Below are positions 24,017 through 36,060 of a stretch of DNA of 64,000 bases, piece by piece (position 1 is the stretch's first letter; each line of letters opens with the position of its first letter). A program made the translations under genes and the position numbers. Source of the stretch: Phorcus lineatus (Eukaryota; Mollusca; Gastropoda; Trochida; Trochidae); the NCBI GenBank assembly GCA_921293015.1, contig OV121084.1, positions 48,519,864-48,583,863 of the forward strand, given 5' to 3'. The notes under the pieces are model-generated. The model ran no database searches. It was not told the origin of the DNA and was given only the letters and a program-made list of their open reading frames with translations.

Positions 24017-24675
24017 GATTGCTTCCAACTAAGGTCTGAGGTTGACTCTAACCATAGTTTATATAGTGTTCCTGTTTGATTTGCACTTTACACTGAAACT
24101 AAAGTAGTCTGTTTTTGGGTATAGTGCAGTTGGTAGCGACTAGAATGCTAAGGTCTGAGGTTGACTCTAACCATAGTTTCTATAGCTTTCCTGTTTGATT
24201 TACATGTGTTTGAAACTGAAACTAAAGAAGTCTGTTTTTGGGTATAGTGCAGTGGGTAGCGACTAGAATGCTAAGATCTGAGGTTTAATTTAACCTTGGT
24301 TTCTATTGCTTTCCTGCTTGATTTACATGTGTTTGAAACTGAAACTAAAGAAGTCTGTTTTAGGTATAGTGCAGTGGGAAGAGTCTAGATTGCTAAGGTC
24401 TGAAGTTGAATATAACCCTAGTCCACGGAAGTGTTCACAAAAGATAACTTGATATACATGTGATTGCAGCTGAAACTAAAGAAGTTTGTTCGTTTGTATG
24501 GTGCAGTGAGAAGAATTTTCATTGCTAAGGTCTTAGGTTTAATCTAACCATAGTGTCTATAGAGTCCCTGTTTGATTTACATGTGTTTGAAACTGAAACT
24601 AAAGAAGTCAGTTTTTGGTATAGTGCAGTGAGTAGAATCTTGATTGCTTTGACCTACAGTCTGGGTTTTAATCTC
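24017..24675 (+). repeat. tandem array (~119-132 bp unit) of a tRNA-like sequence
   Basis: At least five units start at AAGGTCTGAGGTTGACTCTA-like strings at 24031, 24150, 24273, 24395 and 24527, with a decayed end near 24650. Each unit holds TATAGTGCAGTTGGTAGCGA (D-arm/A-box-like), about 20 nt, TCTGAGGTTGACTCTAACC (T-arm/B-box-like with a GGTT/AACC stem), then a spacer with TCCTGTTTGATTTACATGTG and GAAACTGAAACTAAAGAAGT. The A-box to B-box order and distance fit a tRNA body, so the unit looks like a tRNA-derived SINE amplified in tandem. Decay rises toward the right end. No unit would fold as a working tRNA. Confidence 0.65.
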
Positions 24676-24899
24676 ACGAATCCATTTAGAGTTCCTTCTT
24701 AGTCGTTTGAAAGGCATTGTGCATTTTGAAGGCAATTCAGTTTTTAGTTTCACTTTTAGTTTTAGTAATTCAGGACATTTTCTTAAAGTCTTTTGGTCCT
24801 GTGAACCTGAAAAAGGCACAACCTGATCATTTTCATACTCAGATATCAATTCATTTACAGAGATCATTTAATTGAGATTTCACCTATGATTATGTACCA

Positions 24900-25112
24900 G
24901 GTAAGTAAACCCATTAGTCACCCCATAGTGGGTTTTTTGTTATATGAGAATATTAATCATATAGTATTTTTATGTATTTATAAATTCACATATACCTTCA
25001 TTAACAATTCTCAGGTGACCATGTTAGAAAATCAATTTATCACCCCATTAGTGTACTTTTATACAAGAATATTAATGATATAATATTTTTATAGATTTGT
25101 AAGTTCATATAC
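24900..25112 (+). repeat. tandem duplication, period ~122 bp
   Basis: The segment TCACCCCATAGTGGG...GAATATTAATCATATAGTAT...AAATTCACATATACC recurs 122 bp later as TCACCCCATTAGTG...GAATATTAATGATATAATAT...AAGTTCATATACC. The two halves are diverged but collinear. The spacing is close to that of the adjacent 24.0-24.7 kb array, although the sequences are different. Confidence 0.7.
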
Positions 25113-25143
25113 CTGTATAGATGTGTGATGGTGAAGCTTATTT

Positions 25144-25239
25144 CACTGTAACTTGTCACCTATGATCACTGTAACTTGTCACCTATGATCACTGTAACTT
25201 GTCACCTATGATCACTGTAACTTGTCACCTATGATCACT
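25144..25239 (+). repeat. 23-bp tandem repeat, 4 copies
   Basis: The unit CACTGTAACTTGTCACCTAT plus GAT repeats exactly at 25144, 25167, 25190 and 25213, with the first four bases of a fifth at 25236. The copies are identical, so the expansion is recent and likely variable between individuals. Confidence 0.95.
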
Positions 25240-25913
25240 ACCTTATCCCGGAAATCTTTAGTCACCTGATTCTTGGTACATACCTGGTCTTCATTGCTCC
25301 AGGTGTTACACAGGTGTTTTATCAGATATAAATGAATATATCCATCATTATACATATCTGTATATCTCTGTATATCATGTAAATGTTCAATTCAAATGAA
25401 TGTGACAATGATTTGTTGTTATATTTTAAAATGTTCCTGTGTTTAAAGCTTTGATCTTTCATATTTGATATAAATGTTCATTTCAAAATAAGAAAGTGAT
25501 GATGGACAAAAAAGTAATGATAAGTATATGTGAAGTTGGCATTGATGAAAATAAATCATTTTCATAATATAATCAAAACAACTTTTTCACATCAGACTCA
25601 ATGGAGTCAATTAATTGAATCAATAATTTATTGTTATTTAAAGTTTGAATGCAAAAGTTTACCTGAAAGTGTCAAAATGACCGCATGCAAAAATTTCAGT
25701 AAAAATAAAATCTTTTGACATTTGTATCAATTGATGTTAAAAGCCAAACTTATGATAAAAGTTATGATATGATATCCTATAATAAAAGTTTATTTTGATG
25801 TTTTATTTGAATACTGAGAAACCATGATATCATATTGAAATGAGATATAGAACTCACACTCATAGGTAACTGTAAATACAAGTTTTATTTACAAAAGAGC
25901 AAAGTAATAAATT
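25240..25913. other. AT-rich noncoding DNA, nothing recognised
   Basis: No gene or repeat is supported. A short open frame at 25530-25718 is A/T-driven. Confidence 0.6.
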
Positions 25914-26050
25914 AACCTTTCATAAGCATCATTTAACAATCATATGTGTACTTCAAACTTCTATAAAAATCTTTATCTTGAATATATCCTGTTTCGAAAG
26001 TAACCTTTGATTAACACCATTTAATAACCATGTGTGGACTTCAAACCTCT
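25914..26050 (+). repeat. tandem duplication, period 88 bp
   Basis: AACCTTTCATAAGCATCATT...AATCATATGTGTACTTCAAAC recurs 88 bp later as AACCTTTGATTAACACCATT...AACCATGTGTGGACTTCAAAC. Two diverged copies only. Confidence 0.7.
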
Positions 26051-26879
26051 TCAAGTACACAATAAAATATCTTATCGTATCGTGAATTACTAACTATTTG
26101 AGAACATAACATATTTACTAACCTAGTCAAAAAAAATTGTGATCAATTTATGAAATTTTTTATGAAATTGTTAAAAGAAGGAAAAAAAGTACAAGGTCTT
26201 TGTCGATCCCGTGCTGATGCTGTAACTTTTCTCTTCAGGTAACACATACTTAGCTTTCTTTGCTCACATTAATTCTTACATGAGTATGATAACCTCAATT
26301 TGTCATAAATGTCACTTCAAATGTCGATAAAATGAAATGTGAAATTAGAATGATGAGTTGGAACCAAAGATAAAAGTTTTTATAACCTCATACAAATTAT
26401 TACCGTTATAGAAATTTGGATTTTTAGAAAAATAACTTTGGAATGTTAAATTTTTTCAAGGGGCATTATGTTTCTGACTGAAGAGACTTAATCATAGATA
26501 CTGAAATAAACAGCAGGAAAGAAGTGTAACTTTCACATTAGTCAATGTTTACCTTGTACATTTCACTTAACAGCTTAGTATGAGTGTGTGAATGAGTTTT
26601 TATCGTAAAAATGAAAATTGTTTAATTTCTTTTTCAATGCAGTAACAGCAGGTGAACGTTGACTTCCAATTACAATAATTTTACTTTGTGTTTATTCATT
26701 AAATCTAAATTGAATTTTACTCTAAATGTAAACCAACATAATCAAACGTGAGAATTTAAGATCCAATTTGGAAAAGATAAGTAGTCGGTATTAACCAGAA
26801 GCTCAATTACATTCCTTTTCTGTGGAACTGTAGCAAATGCAGGGGGTGTGGGGTTTGGTAAATCACCTACCCTCTTCAC
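26051..26879. other. AT-rich noncoding DNA, nothing recognised
   Basis: No gene, RNA or repeat is supported in this stretch. Confidence 0.6.
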
Positions 26880-27115
26880 AAACCCCCTCCCCCCACTTTA
26901 GAATATTTTAAAGATAGATTACAAATACAGATGCTTGATATCATCATATCTCCCCCTTCAATGGATGAACCCGATCCCTGTGCTATTAGACTGCCCTTTG
27001 CCTCTGTTCCCTTTCCCTCTCAACATGCCCAATACCAAATCCAATCCCCCATCCACATCCAATCCCCCCCACCCAACTCTCTGTATCAGCCCTTGTATCT
27101 GTGTATCTTTCCTAC
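26880..27115 (+). other. C-rich, strand-asymmetric low-complexity tract
   Basis: The plus strand carries many C-runs (CCCCCTCCCCCCAC at about 26884, CCCCC and CCCCCCCACCC near 27045-27072) with few G. Two overlapping open frames here are a by-product of low G and of the pyrimidine bias. The proline/serine-rich translations are not evidence of a gene. Confidence 0.6.
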
Positions 27116-29389
27116 ACTGAGAATATCCCGGCTATCTCAGTGTATCTGACAACATACAGCTAGTATGTGGACTGCAGACATTGATGCATGTTTCCTTATC
27201 TCTCTACTCCAGCACTGTTCCAGAGAACGGAGAGATGGTCATGGTCAGATGGTCTTCAAGAACAAGAGGAGACTAGGTGTTCTCAGAATGTTCATAGCCC
27301 AATTAACAAAATTCTTTAAATACACTTGTTAACTAGCCACACACAATGTTATATCTTGTCATATACACTGTACAAAGATTGGTCTGAGTAATAGTGAAAA
27401 TGTTCAAGCTCAGTCAAAAGATTGTTGCCTTATCAATTCACTGGAAACATCAATTAATAGTGAACCATTTTGCTAAAGAAATCTTCTTACCTCAAAATTA
27501 ATTTGAAATCGATTTAAACACAGATCATAATCTTTTTATTAATTGAATAAGCAAATAATGATTATCTAGATATCTGCCGTTAGTATTTTATAGAGAAAAC
27601 TGGTAGTGTATTTTCACATTATTTCCTGTAGAGATTCTGAATTTTAGATGCTATTATCTTTTATATTTCATTATTAATTTATAACCCAAACAACTTACAG
27701 TCAGTGAGAAATGTAATCTATACACTAAATTTGGTTCCCTTTTGAAAGATAACTGTGGGCTCATCCATGACAGATTTGTACTTTTAATGCAAGCAATAAA
27801 AAATCTAAGATCATATTACACTTATCATCTTCGCGAAGCTTTCAGCTAAGAAAAATTATTCATGCTCCAACTTCAAAGGATTTTATATGCTTCACATAAG
27901 AGATACATCTATTTCTATACAATATTAATTTTTAATTTTGATACATAAACAAAAATTAGACCTTTCTGTACTAATATCTTGTTGATAGTTTATTGACTAA
28001 TTTCTAGATTTTATACATATCTCTATTTTTCTAAATAATCGATGTACAGTCTATTGATTTTTTACAACCTTTTGATGTAGGCTATATAAGATAATTTCTT
28101 TGCAATCTTTTCTTTTACGTCAGTTTTTTTAACAATTTTTCATGAAATATGTTTTATTCATCAAAGATCAAAGGTCACCCTAGTGTGCATAGGTTTCAGA
28201 ATATAAAGTATCTAGTTGTTTTATGTAGTTGTTTGGTTTAATACTTTGGCGGTTTGTGATAAACATAAAATTAACCATAATCTTTGAGGTTCACTTTTAT
28301 TATCTTCTTTATAAAATATTTCGAGTATCAATCTATGTGCACGTCTCTTAGTATATGTTATCTCTCTCTTATTATTTTTAGATCATGAATTTTTCTGATT
28401 TGTTCTGATCTTTATCTAGAAAGACCTTAAAGTGTTCTATTAAACATAGAATGTATTCTCAAAATATATTACAATCAAAAAATTTCTAAGAGACCAGAAG
28501 TCAGTATACTCCATAAGTTTTTAAGTATTAATGTATGAGTGTAGAAAATGGATGAACTAGATGTTTTTATCTTAACTTAAAGAATCTCCCTTTCACTGAT
28601 TAATTAACCTATCAATCTTATCTCATAATCAAATGTTAAGCAATGAAGGTACCTAAGAGACAAAAGTAAGTCTACGCTGTAATGTATCCAAGGATTTCTG
28701 TGTTATCTTCAAATTGTGGGTCGGAATAGATGGCTGAACTGTCTGATTATCAGGAACTAGATGTTAATGGGAAGCACTGTGACAGTGACCAATGGCCAGC
28801 AAGTGTAATATATCGGCTGTATCTTGCACTGGTCAGTCTTGGACATCACTCTCCTGTGTAGCACTAATTACTATGTAACTGGAATGGGAGGTGATAGAAC
28901 TCTTTGTACTGGTTCGGGTTCATGGCATCGCATTCTAAGATCCAGCTATGTGGAATTTATAAACTAATTTATTTCTATGATGAGCATTTCAGATAATTTG
29001 ATATATGTTAACAACATCTTTACTGAAATGAGATGTGATGTTCTTGTGTAGATACTAAACCATTATGAAGCAAGTGAACTTGATAGCAGTGTTATAAACA
29101 CTAATATTACGCTACACACTAGAGATTCAGTTATATAAACAACCTACAGTGACTTTGGTTAATGCAATACAAGATTCTTAGGTTCAGTAATATCATCATG
29201 TGACATCAGTCTCAAGTGAAAATGATATTTGTTTTTAACCATGGAACATGGTTAGACAAGAAGTATTCCAAGATGTTGGGATCGGTCAGTAAGGTTTGAG
29301 AGTTCTAGAACATGTTTATGGTGTTTGATATGTAATTATGAACGTGTGAAGGTCTAAGTCATACTGTGGCAGGCTCCTTAATTCTGTCA
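27116..29389. other. AT-rich noncoding DNA, nothing recognised
   Basis: No gene is supported. The segment at 28740-28960 is a little more complex and includes CACTGGTCAGTCTT (28828-28841), a 14-mer found again at 43123. Otherwise there is no visible feature. Confidence 0.6.
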
Positions 29390-29403
29390 CTTGTGACTTG
29401 TGA

Positions 29404-29934
29404 CATCTCGTTCTGACTAATATATGGAACTACCTAAGCCAAATTGCAGCAACTAAATTAATCCTGTCACTTGTAATCTCACGAATAGACTATTGCAACT
29501 CTCTTTTGGCAAACATCTCTCAGCAGCAATTAAGACGTCTCCAGATACTTCAGAACACCGCAGCCAGAATAGCAACCAAGACAAAGAAAATAGACCATAT
29601 AACACCTGTACTCAAATCTCTTCATTGGCTTCCCATATCATCCAGAATAGACTACAAGCTCCTCCTTCTCGCCTACAAGTGTCTCCACAACCTTGCTCCA
29701 GTCTACCTGTCAGAACTGCTTCCTCCCTACCAGCCATCAAGATCACTTCGCTCACAGCATCAACTTCTCTTTTCAGTGCCTCGCATCCACTCAGCATCCT
29801 TTGGAAAACGATCCTTCTCACACTCTGCATCGACTAAATGGAACTCTCTGCCACCAAACATCAAATCCTGTCAAAACCTCACGACCTTCAAGACTCAACT
29901 GAAGACGCTGCTCTTCAAACAAAACTTTGACTAA
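29404..29934 (+). pseudogene. C-terminal fragment of LINE (L2/CR1-like) reverse transcriptase
   Basis: This is an open frame of 177 codons with no stop or frameshift but no native start, because the upstream catalytic domain is lost. It corresponds to the region after the reverse-transcriptase palm in L2/CR1-like ORF2 proteins. Landmarks in order are NYLSQIAATKLILSLVISR, RIDYCNSLL, RRLQILQNTAARIA, DHITPVLKSLHWLPISSRID, YKLLLLAYKCLHNLAP, RSLRS, FGKRSFSHSASTKWNSLPP and FKTQLKTLLFKQ. These match the family's conserved thumb/C-terminal pattern (SRxDYCNxLL, LQNxAAR, HWLPxxxRIxYK, WNSLP). The catalytic YADD block is absent, so it cannot act. The intact frame suggests a fairly recent insertion. Overlapping open frames in this interval are shadows. 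Confidence 0.9.
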
Positions 29935-30040
29935 ATAACTAAACGTCACAGCTACACACATCTTGTCTGCGCACAGAGCACTCACTTGGGTGGATGTGGC
30001 GCATTATCAAATGCAATATATTATTATTATTATTATTATA
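29935..30040 (+). repeat. LINE 3' untranslated region and (ATT)n tail
   Basis: Between the stop codon (29932-29934) and the TATTATTATT run lies about 85 bp ending GGCGCATTATCAAATGCAAT. The trinucleotide tail (ATT)n is typical of L2-type LINEs, in place of poly-A. Confidence 0.75.
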
Positions 30041-31750
30041 TAATGATTATACCTTCAGGTGTGGCAAACATTCACCCAATCTGGTTCAAATGGTAGTTGA
30101 AAGTTGTATATCTTTGAGAACAAAAATTGAGAAAATCTTTTGAGGGATGGAGGTGTTATTCATTTGCCAGTATGTGTTTTGTATTTACTAAATATAAAAT
30201 AAACATTCAACTATCATTTTCTCCGACAAACTTGCAATTTAAGGTGAACTTTTATGTATTTCATATTATTTCCATCTGCTGGAAAATAATTTCACCTTCA
30301 AAAGCCAAAAAGTCTCCATTTGTATCTTGTAATCTTTTCGTAAAGTTTAAGTATTATATAAGTATATGAGCAATAAAATGGTCATGATTAATTTAATGGT
30401 TTATCTTGCAGAAAAATAATTACATTAAAGTTGATATGTAAAAGACAATTGTTTTCTGTTGTTTGTGTCCTTTTAGAAATCAATGAAATATTTAGTAAGT
30501 ATCTATACAGTGAATATAACATTAAATAAAATCAATAATACTTAACTATTCAAGTTTTTAATAGCTGACCATGCACTTTTCAACACTTTTTGATTGTATA
30601 CTAACCATGGGATGAAGTGAACATGTGGAAATGTTTGAAACATTTAAATCTTTAGTTCTGGATTGTTTGATGAATCAAGAACGCAAATTTATGAATATTG
30701 ACACTTTATTATATGTATCATCATGATCATTTTAAGGTTTAATGATTAACAGGATGTTTCTTGTTCTTCTCACAAACTTGAGAAAAATTACATTGCGGTA
30801 TCCAAATTCAGAATAGTGCAAGAACTGATATGTTTGTCCTGTCACTTAGATATCCATGGATATATTTATATGCATACATACAAAAAAACTTTCATATTGT
30901 TTGGTTTTGGACCGACTGATTGTAAAGCTGAATTTGATTCCGTAACCCTGCCTTGCATATCTGGCATATGTGCATTTATAGGAGAAACTTTTGGCAAAAA
31001 GTGTAGCAAGGTTCAGCGGTTGTAGTTGATCTTGTAGCAGAATGACAGGCATACCTTGGTGTGTTGAATAGACATCCTCTCTGACAGCTGGTTTTGTTCC
31101 CAAGGACAATTTTTTAAAGCTTTTTATTTTCATTTTGCAATTTACTCGGACAAGTTTAGGCCCTGGAAAAACATCCTTCAATTGGGAATTGAAATACAAT
31201 TTTAACCTTTGATCAGTATATTCCTTACATTTGTTACAGAATATTTTCAAGGAATATTTGAGATTGTCATACTATACCATTTGTACATCTTGCTTAATTT
31301 ATGTGACACAAAAATATGTTTCTTGAAAGTTGAATGTTCCCTTTCATTTAACCACAGGTTCATACAAGGACATAAAGATGATAAAAATGTAAATTTTACA
31401 GGTAATGTTATTTGAGCATATTTTTGCCCTTTTCATACTTCATTTTCATTACATAACTGACATGTTCAGAATTTATTTTCAACATGCACCTTAAATTTAC
31501 ATCTAAGGTTAATGTATTAAGTTAAAGAAATCTATAAGTGGAATCTCAAGATGCAGAAATGCTTTTGAAGAGGAATGAGCATATATTTTTATAAATGGTC
31601 AATATATATTTTCAGCATTTAATCACGTAACGTATGTAACATTAATAAGATGCTAGACAAAGTTCTGTTAATAAATGTTTTCTTCTTAATTCCTACAGGA
31701 TCCTTTTGCAATAATGTCACTGTATTGAGACTCTTGTGGTATCTCATCAT
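30041..31750. other. AT-rich noncoding DNA, nothing recognised
   Basis: No gene is supported. A 134-codon minus-strand frame at 30846-31250 is among the longest open stretches in the window, but it is lysine/serine/aromatic-rich, shows no motif I recognise, and has overlapping frames on the other strand. It is probably chance. Confidence 0.5.
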
Positions 31751-31753
31751 AAA

Positions 31754-31792
31754 ACTTCAGCAAAAACTTCAGCAAAAAACTTCAGCAAAAAC
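31754..31792 (+). repeat. 12-13-bp direct repeat, 3 copies
   Basis: ACTTCAGCAAAA recurs at 31754, 31766 and 31779 with one extra A before the last. A small slippage array. Confidence 0.85.
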
Positions 31793-34385
31793 AGGAGCAT
31801 TTGCAAGTTTAGAAAATATATTTGCAAGTCTAGTTGCAATAATTTAACATTTTGAATATGATATTACTATTATAGACTCCATACTCGGTTTATGGAGTGA
31901 TTTGATGACCTTGGACACTGGATATTTACCTTTGATTCGCCTCAATGAATGTCACGTCTCAAAGGTCGATAAATCAACCATTGGATCAACCTCACTTAAA
32001 GTCAGTGATTGTTTAATATCATTGGTCACTCAAATAACAGCTTTCTTATAGTTAACTATCGACTATCTAATCTGTTGCTTTTTTAAGGTTAAGAATTAAG
32101 CGTTACTCAAGCAAAGCCAAATTTTAATCAAACCAAATAATAGGTTCAATGTGTTTAACTGTTTACTATATCAGTATTGAAATAAAAAGAATCTATAAGC
32201 CTGAGAGTGATATTGACAAGCAGGCATCATATGATCTGTTTTCAAAATTGAGTGAAAGAAGTTGTTCAACACTTCTGTTTTTCTGGGTACCTGGTAGGAA
32301 ACACTCCAACACATTGGATGACAATACAACTACCGGTACTCACTATAAGGAAACCAGGCAAGGAAAGTTAAACTTTGAAAGATTAACGTTTAAAATAAAT
32401 ATCAGGTTATGGGTAATTGATATGTTTTACCTTCAGTAATAATATATTAATGATACTTTACTGAGGATTAAACAAAGATCAATTATTTTAGATGGCTTCA
32501 TGATTTTGATAAGAATTTTCAAAAAGTAAATTTGTTTACATGTGACCTAGAAAAAGGATTTTACGTTTTATGTTTCAGGACTTGATTTACAACATGTGTT
32601 CAGAAAGCCCATTCACCTGTGAAAACCTGTAATCGTTGACAATTAGTGTAATGTACCTTGTAAATCATGCCATTATAGTGTATTAGTAGTTTTAAAATAA
32701 CATTTAACTTTTACAACAGTTACAAACAGGAAGTTTAGTGATAAAAAAGTTAATATTATCTTAAGTGAGTACTTACAGTTTAAAGCATTGACTGAAAAGT
32801 TAAAATGGTTTGAACACTTCAGCATTCTGACTACAAAACTGTATCATCAATATAATACTTCTTTATTTGGCATTTCAACATAGCACAATCTGTTATATTT
32901 GATTCATATTTTTAAACAAAATTGTCAATATCTCTTACAAAAATGTTCATTTCAAAGATTATTAGTTGTATTGATTATAGTTTTTTCCCCTATCATTCAT
33001 GAAGAAGGAATAATACACAGAAACATATATTGTGTATTTTTGTATCAAAGAGGTTTTTATTTCATAAAATTTGTAAAACCTTAGTGTAAGGTAATTTTTA
33101 GGTAAGATTAACCTTAGTAGTGGTAACTATATGAAAAAAAGCTATAAAGATGGAAACAGATTTAAGATTGAAAATCCTGTTTCTTGGTAGATATCAAACA
33201 CACTGGTGTATGTACTGTTAGTCCAGTGAAATGGACATGAGTGTAGTGTGGTCTCTCTGAAACAAAATGATTAATTGTTTTACAGAGACCAGACCCTGTT
33301 CTATATGTGCATCAGAGGCTGCATTTAGATAAGAAGACATCCCTTCGAAACTGCACAATGCCATCATTTTTCATTTCAGTTTCAACATCATTGAAGTGGC
33401 CATGTGTTTCACCTTGGGTTGATTTGACAATTGAAATAAATCTTATACAGAAGAAATTCCGTCTTGCAACTGATTGGTCAAGGCTTGGAGATGAATGAGG
33501 ACATGGTAACTATACCCTTTGAACAAGTGCCCTCATCGTCCTTCATTATAACAGGTGGAGAGATGAAGGGTAACCCTGCCTTACCCACCTATGATTTTAT
33601 GTGATTATGTATATCTATTTGTAAGGTGCAAGAATGTACAAATAGTCAACCTTTGATAGAGTGAAAAATCTTGATTAACCATTTTTTACTCTTTTATCAA
33701 TAATCTTATGTTTCATATTTTTATGTAGTTTTAGGAGAGGGTTTCACTAAGCTGGATCACTTGTGTCTAATCGTTTCTTTTGAATAAATATGTTATAATC
33801 AAACTCTCATATAAAGTCAAAGAAAGTTTTTCACTTAATATAATAAGTCTTGAAGACTAATTTTATTTATATACAACTTCTCTATTCTGTAAGGCAACAA
33901 TCCTTTATAGACATTAATGTAAAGTGTTAATCATTCCATTCCATATCATTCAAGAAAATGTAGATCACATTTCTATGAATAAAGTTTTGGATGACTATTA
34001 CATGATAATTGTTACTATATTCTCATTCTTGTAAGGAAAAGTTAGATCTAGGATATTTAAAAAACTAAAAACTGTATGTTTCTCATAAAGATAAGTTGGT
34101 ACTTATACAAAGCAAACTTAACCAAACCTGAACTCAAATTACAGTACACTAAGTTTGACTTAAGACTTTGTGAAAGCAGGCAAAGATATTAGATAACTGT
34201 TAGTTATTTGAAAAATTAATTCACAACTAAACTCAAGTACCTTTTTATCAAAAAGAAAATCTCTGTCTTTTAAAATGTAACTTTAAGAGGGGTTCACAGG
34301 TTCATATACATTGAATTCTTGACACACATTTTCTAATTTAATTGTTATCAAAATGACAATCCTTTGTCATTAGTGAATTCACCTC
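31793..34385. other. AT-rich noncoding DNA, nothing recognised
   Basis: No gene is supported. A TATGGAGT-rich patch at 31875-31900 and a TTGGATCAACC/ATCAACCATTGG patch near 31970-31990 are small. Plus-strand open frames near 32.15, 32.9 and 33.3 kb lack any domain-like feature. Confidence 0.6.
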
Positions 34386-34520
34386 ACGGAATTTCTTCCC
34401 TGATTAGCATGAATATGCAGTTAATGACATTCTTGGATTAACTCCTTCAAGGATATGTGTCAGGAGATTTGACACCAACTATTAAGTATGATGAGAGTGA
34501 CGTCATTCATTCTTCTGTAA
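34386..34520. promoter_or_regulatory. candidate regulatory block with POU/homeobox-like and CRE sites
   Basis: GATTAGCATGAATATGCAGT (34402-34421) places two octamer-like half sites (AGCAT, ATGCA) beside TAATGACA. A perfect cAMP-response palindrome TGACGTCA follows at 34498-34505. The block is more complex than its flanks and has no repeat. It is the first of four TGACGTCA sites within 5.3 kb. Regulatory function is inferred. Confidence 0.3.
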
Positions 34521-35856
34521 TTATTAAATAATTATATAATGTTCAATTATTATAGCAATTTGTAAATTAATTTCTTCTTTTGCTTTTCTAAAATCCAAGA
34601 TTTGTTTGCAACAGAACAAAATCAAAACAAAGATTATGAGTACTCATTCTTATACTTAAAGGTACTATAGCACTTTTTTCCAGTTCGAATATTCTATTCA
34701 AAGGCATATGAGGACACAGGCATTTACTTTAGCTATCTTTTGATGCAATTAGATACAAATCTTTCTTTACAATTGACCTGAAATCAACAATGAAAATGTG
34801 AAGACGGCCACAGATATAAAAAAAACTATGGTCAGCTCACAGAACTGTTATTTGATAAAGTGGCTGCTGTTTTTCGCTTTTCTAGTGTTAAACAAATTTC
34901 AATATTTCCGATATCATGCGGATGCAAGGATGCATTAAATAATTTCGGTCTTTCAGAATCCACTTTATAACCCAAATTGTGCATATTTTCTAAATAATTC
35001 ACAATGTAACTTACCTGAATGTGTATTTTAAGTAATAACGAGAGATGTGCAGTATGTGATCAGTCGTTGTGTTTACAAAATATTTGTGTTGGTTAGGCCC
35101 TTTAATAACACTTTGCTTAGAAGAAAAGGGATTTGAGGCTTACATTATCACTTAGACTATTTTTGTACGTGTATGACTGTATAGGTCCGGATGTAATTTA
35201 TTTTTATTATTTTTGTTTATGTTTTTATGCCTTCAAAAGCATGTTCATGGGTGGTCTAAATATATGTACATTTATGCAGGATATACTGGGGATATATAGG
35301 CAACATCCAAAGTACATACATATATTGAAATTGAAATGTAATTTAACTAAAACTTAATAAACTTCTTGCTTTTAAAGTTTTAAAAGAGAAATTCCTATTC
35401 ACTAAGTTTTACCTTTGGATGCATGGTTGAAACATGCGTTGTTTACATTACCACATGTTAACCCACATAAATTTTAATCTTAAGAATTTATTTGCATTAT
35501 TTATGTTAATTATTCAATCACAGATTTAAAGATATGTTTCAAACAAGTTAAAAAGGCTCTTTGTAGACAATGTTCATATAAGAAATATAGCTCAAAACAA
35601 ACTTCAAATATTTCATAGCTTATTATAAGATTCACATTTGAATTAAAGGTGCTTGCGTTTTCTCTCTTATAATGGACCAATTCAACCCTGTCAAGCTTAT
35701 TTACTGTGTTTGTGTGAATTGCAGTGTTAAAAAATCAAATCACCCAATACTAAAAGGTTTCTTCAAAATTTGATCTGTGAAAAAAATCTTAATTTCAAGA
35801 TAGCAAAATCTTATGTATGGCTAATCCAAACGTACATACACTATCACTTGTTACAC
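34521..35856. other. AT-rich noncoding DNA, nothing recognised
   Basis: No gene is supported. A plus-strand open frame at 35133-35357 is rich in hydrophobic and aromatic residues, as expected from T-rich DNA. Confidence 0.6.
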
Positions 35857-36060
35857 TAAAGCTTCAAAAGCTTCTGCACGTGACATAGAGGTTAAAAATT
35901 TCCAATCACATACTAAACTCATCTCTTGTATACTTTTTGGATTGAAATAAAGAGACTAACAGATTACATTATAACTAAAGTAAGTCAAAAGCTCCAAAGG
36001 TTCTTCATGTGACATACCGAATTTCCATTTTTTGATTACATACTAAGCTAAAGGTCTGTA
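35857..36060 (+). repeat. diverged tandem duplication, period ~129 bp
   Basis: TTCAAAAGCTTCTGCACGTG-ACATA...TTTCCAATCACATACTAAACT recurs about 129 bp later as GTCAAAAGCTCCAAAGGTTC...TTCATGTGACATA...TTTGATTACATACTAAGCT. Two copies only, moderately diverged. Confidence 0.55.

Larger units (their letters stand above)
29390..30040 (+). mobile_element. 5'-truncated L2/CR1-like non-LTR retrotransposon (LINE)
   Basis: The element comprises the last 177 codons of a reverse-transcriptase ORF (29404-29934), a roughly 85-bp 3' untranslated region, and a terminal (ATT)n run at about 30018-30040. The 3' end GTGGATGTGGCGCATTATCA followed by AATGCAATATATTATTATT resembles the conserved L2-type tail (a GGCGC stem-like block and an AATGCAATTATT-like end), which the reverse transcriptase recognises in trans. 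Only the 3' end is present, as expected from incomplete target-primed reverse transcription. The exact 5' junction is uncertain (29380-29404); a similar TCTGTCACTTGTGAC/CCTGTCACTTGTAATC pair lies around it. Confidence 0.85.

Noticed and set aside
26931-27149. Overlapping proline/serine-rich open frames
   Set aside because: Same cause: pyrimidine-rich, G-poor DNA.
30846-31250. 134-codon minus-strand open frame, among the longest here
   Set aside because: No recognisable motif, overlapping open frames on the other strand, and composition typical of chance frames in AT-rich DNA.
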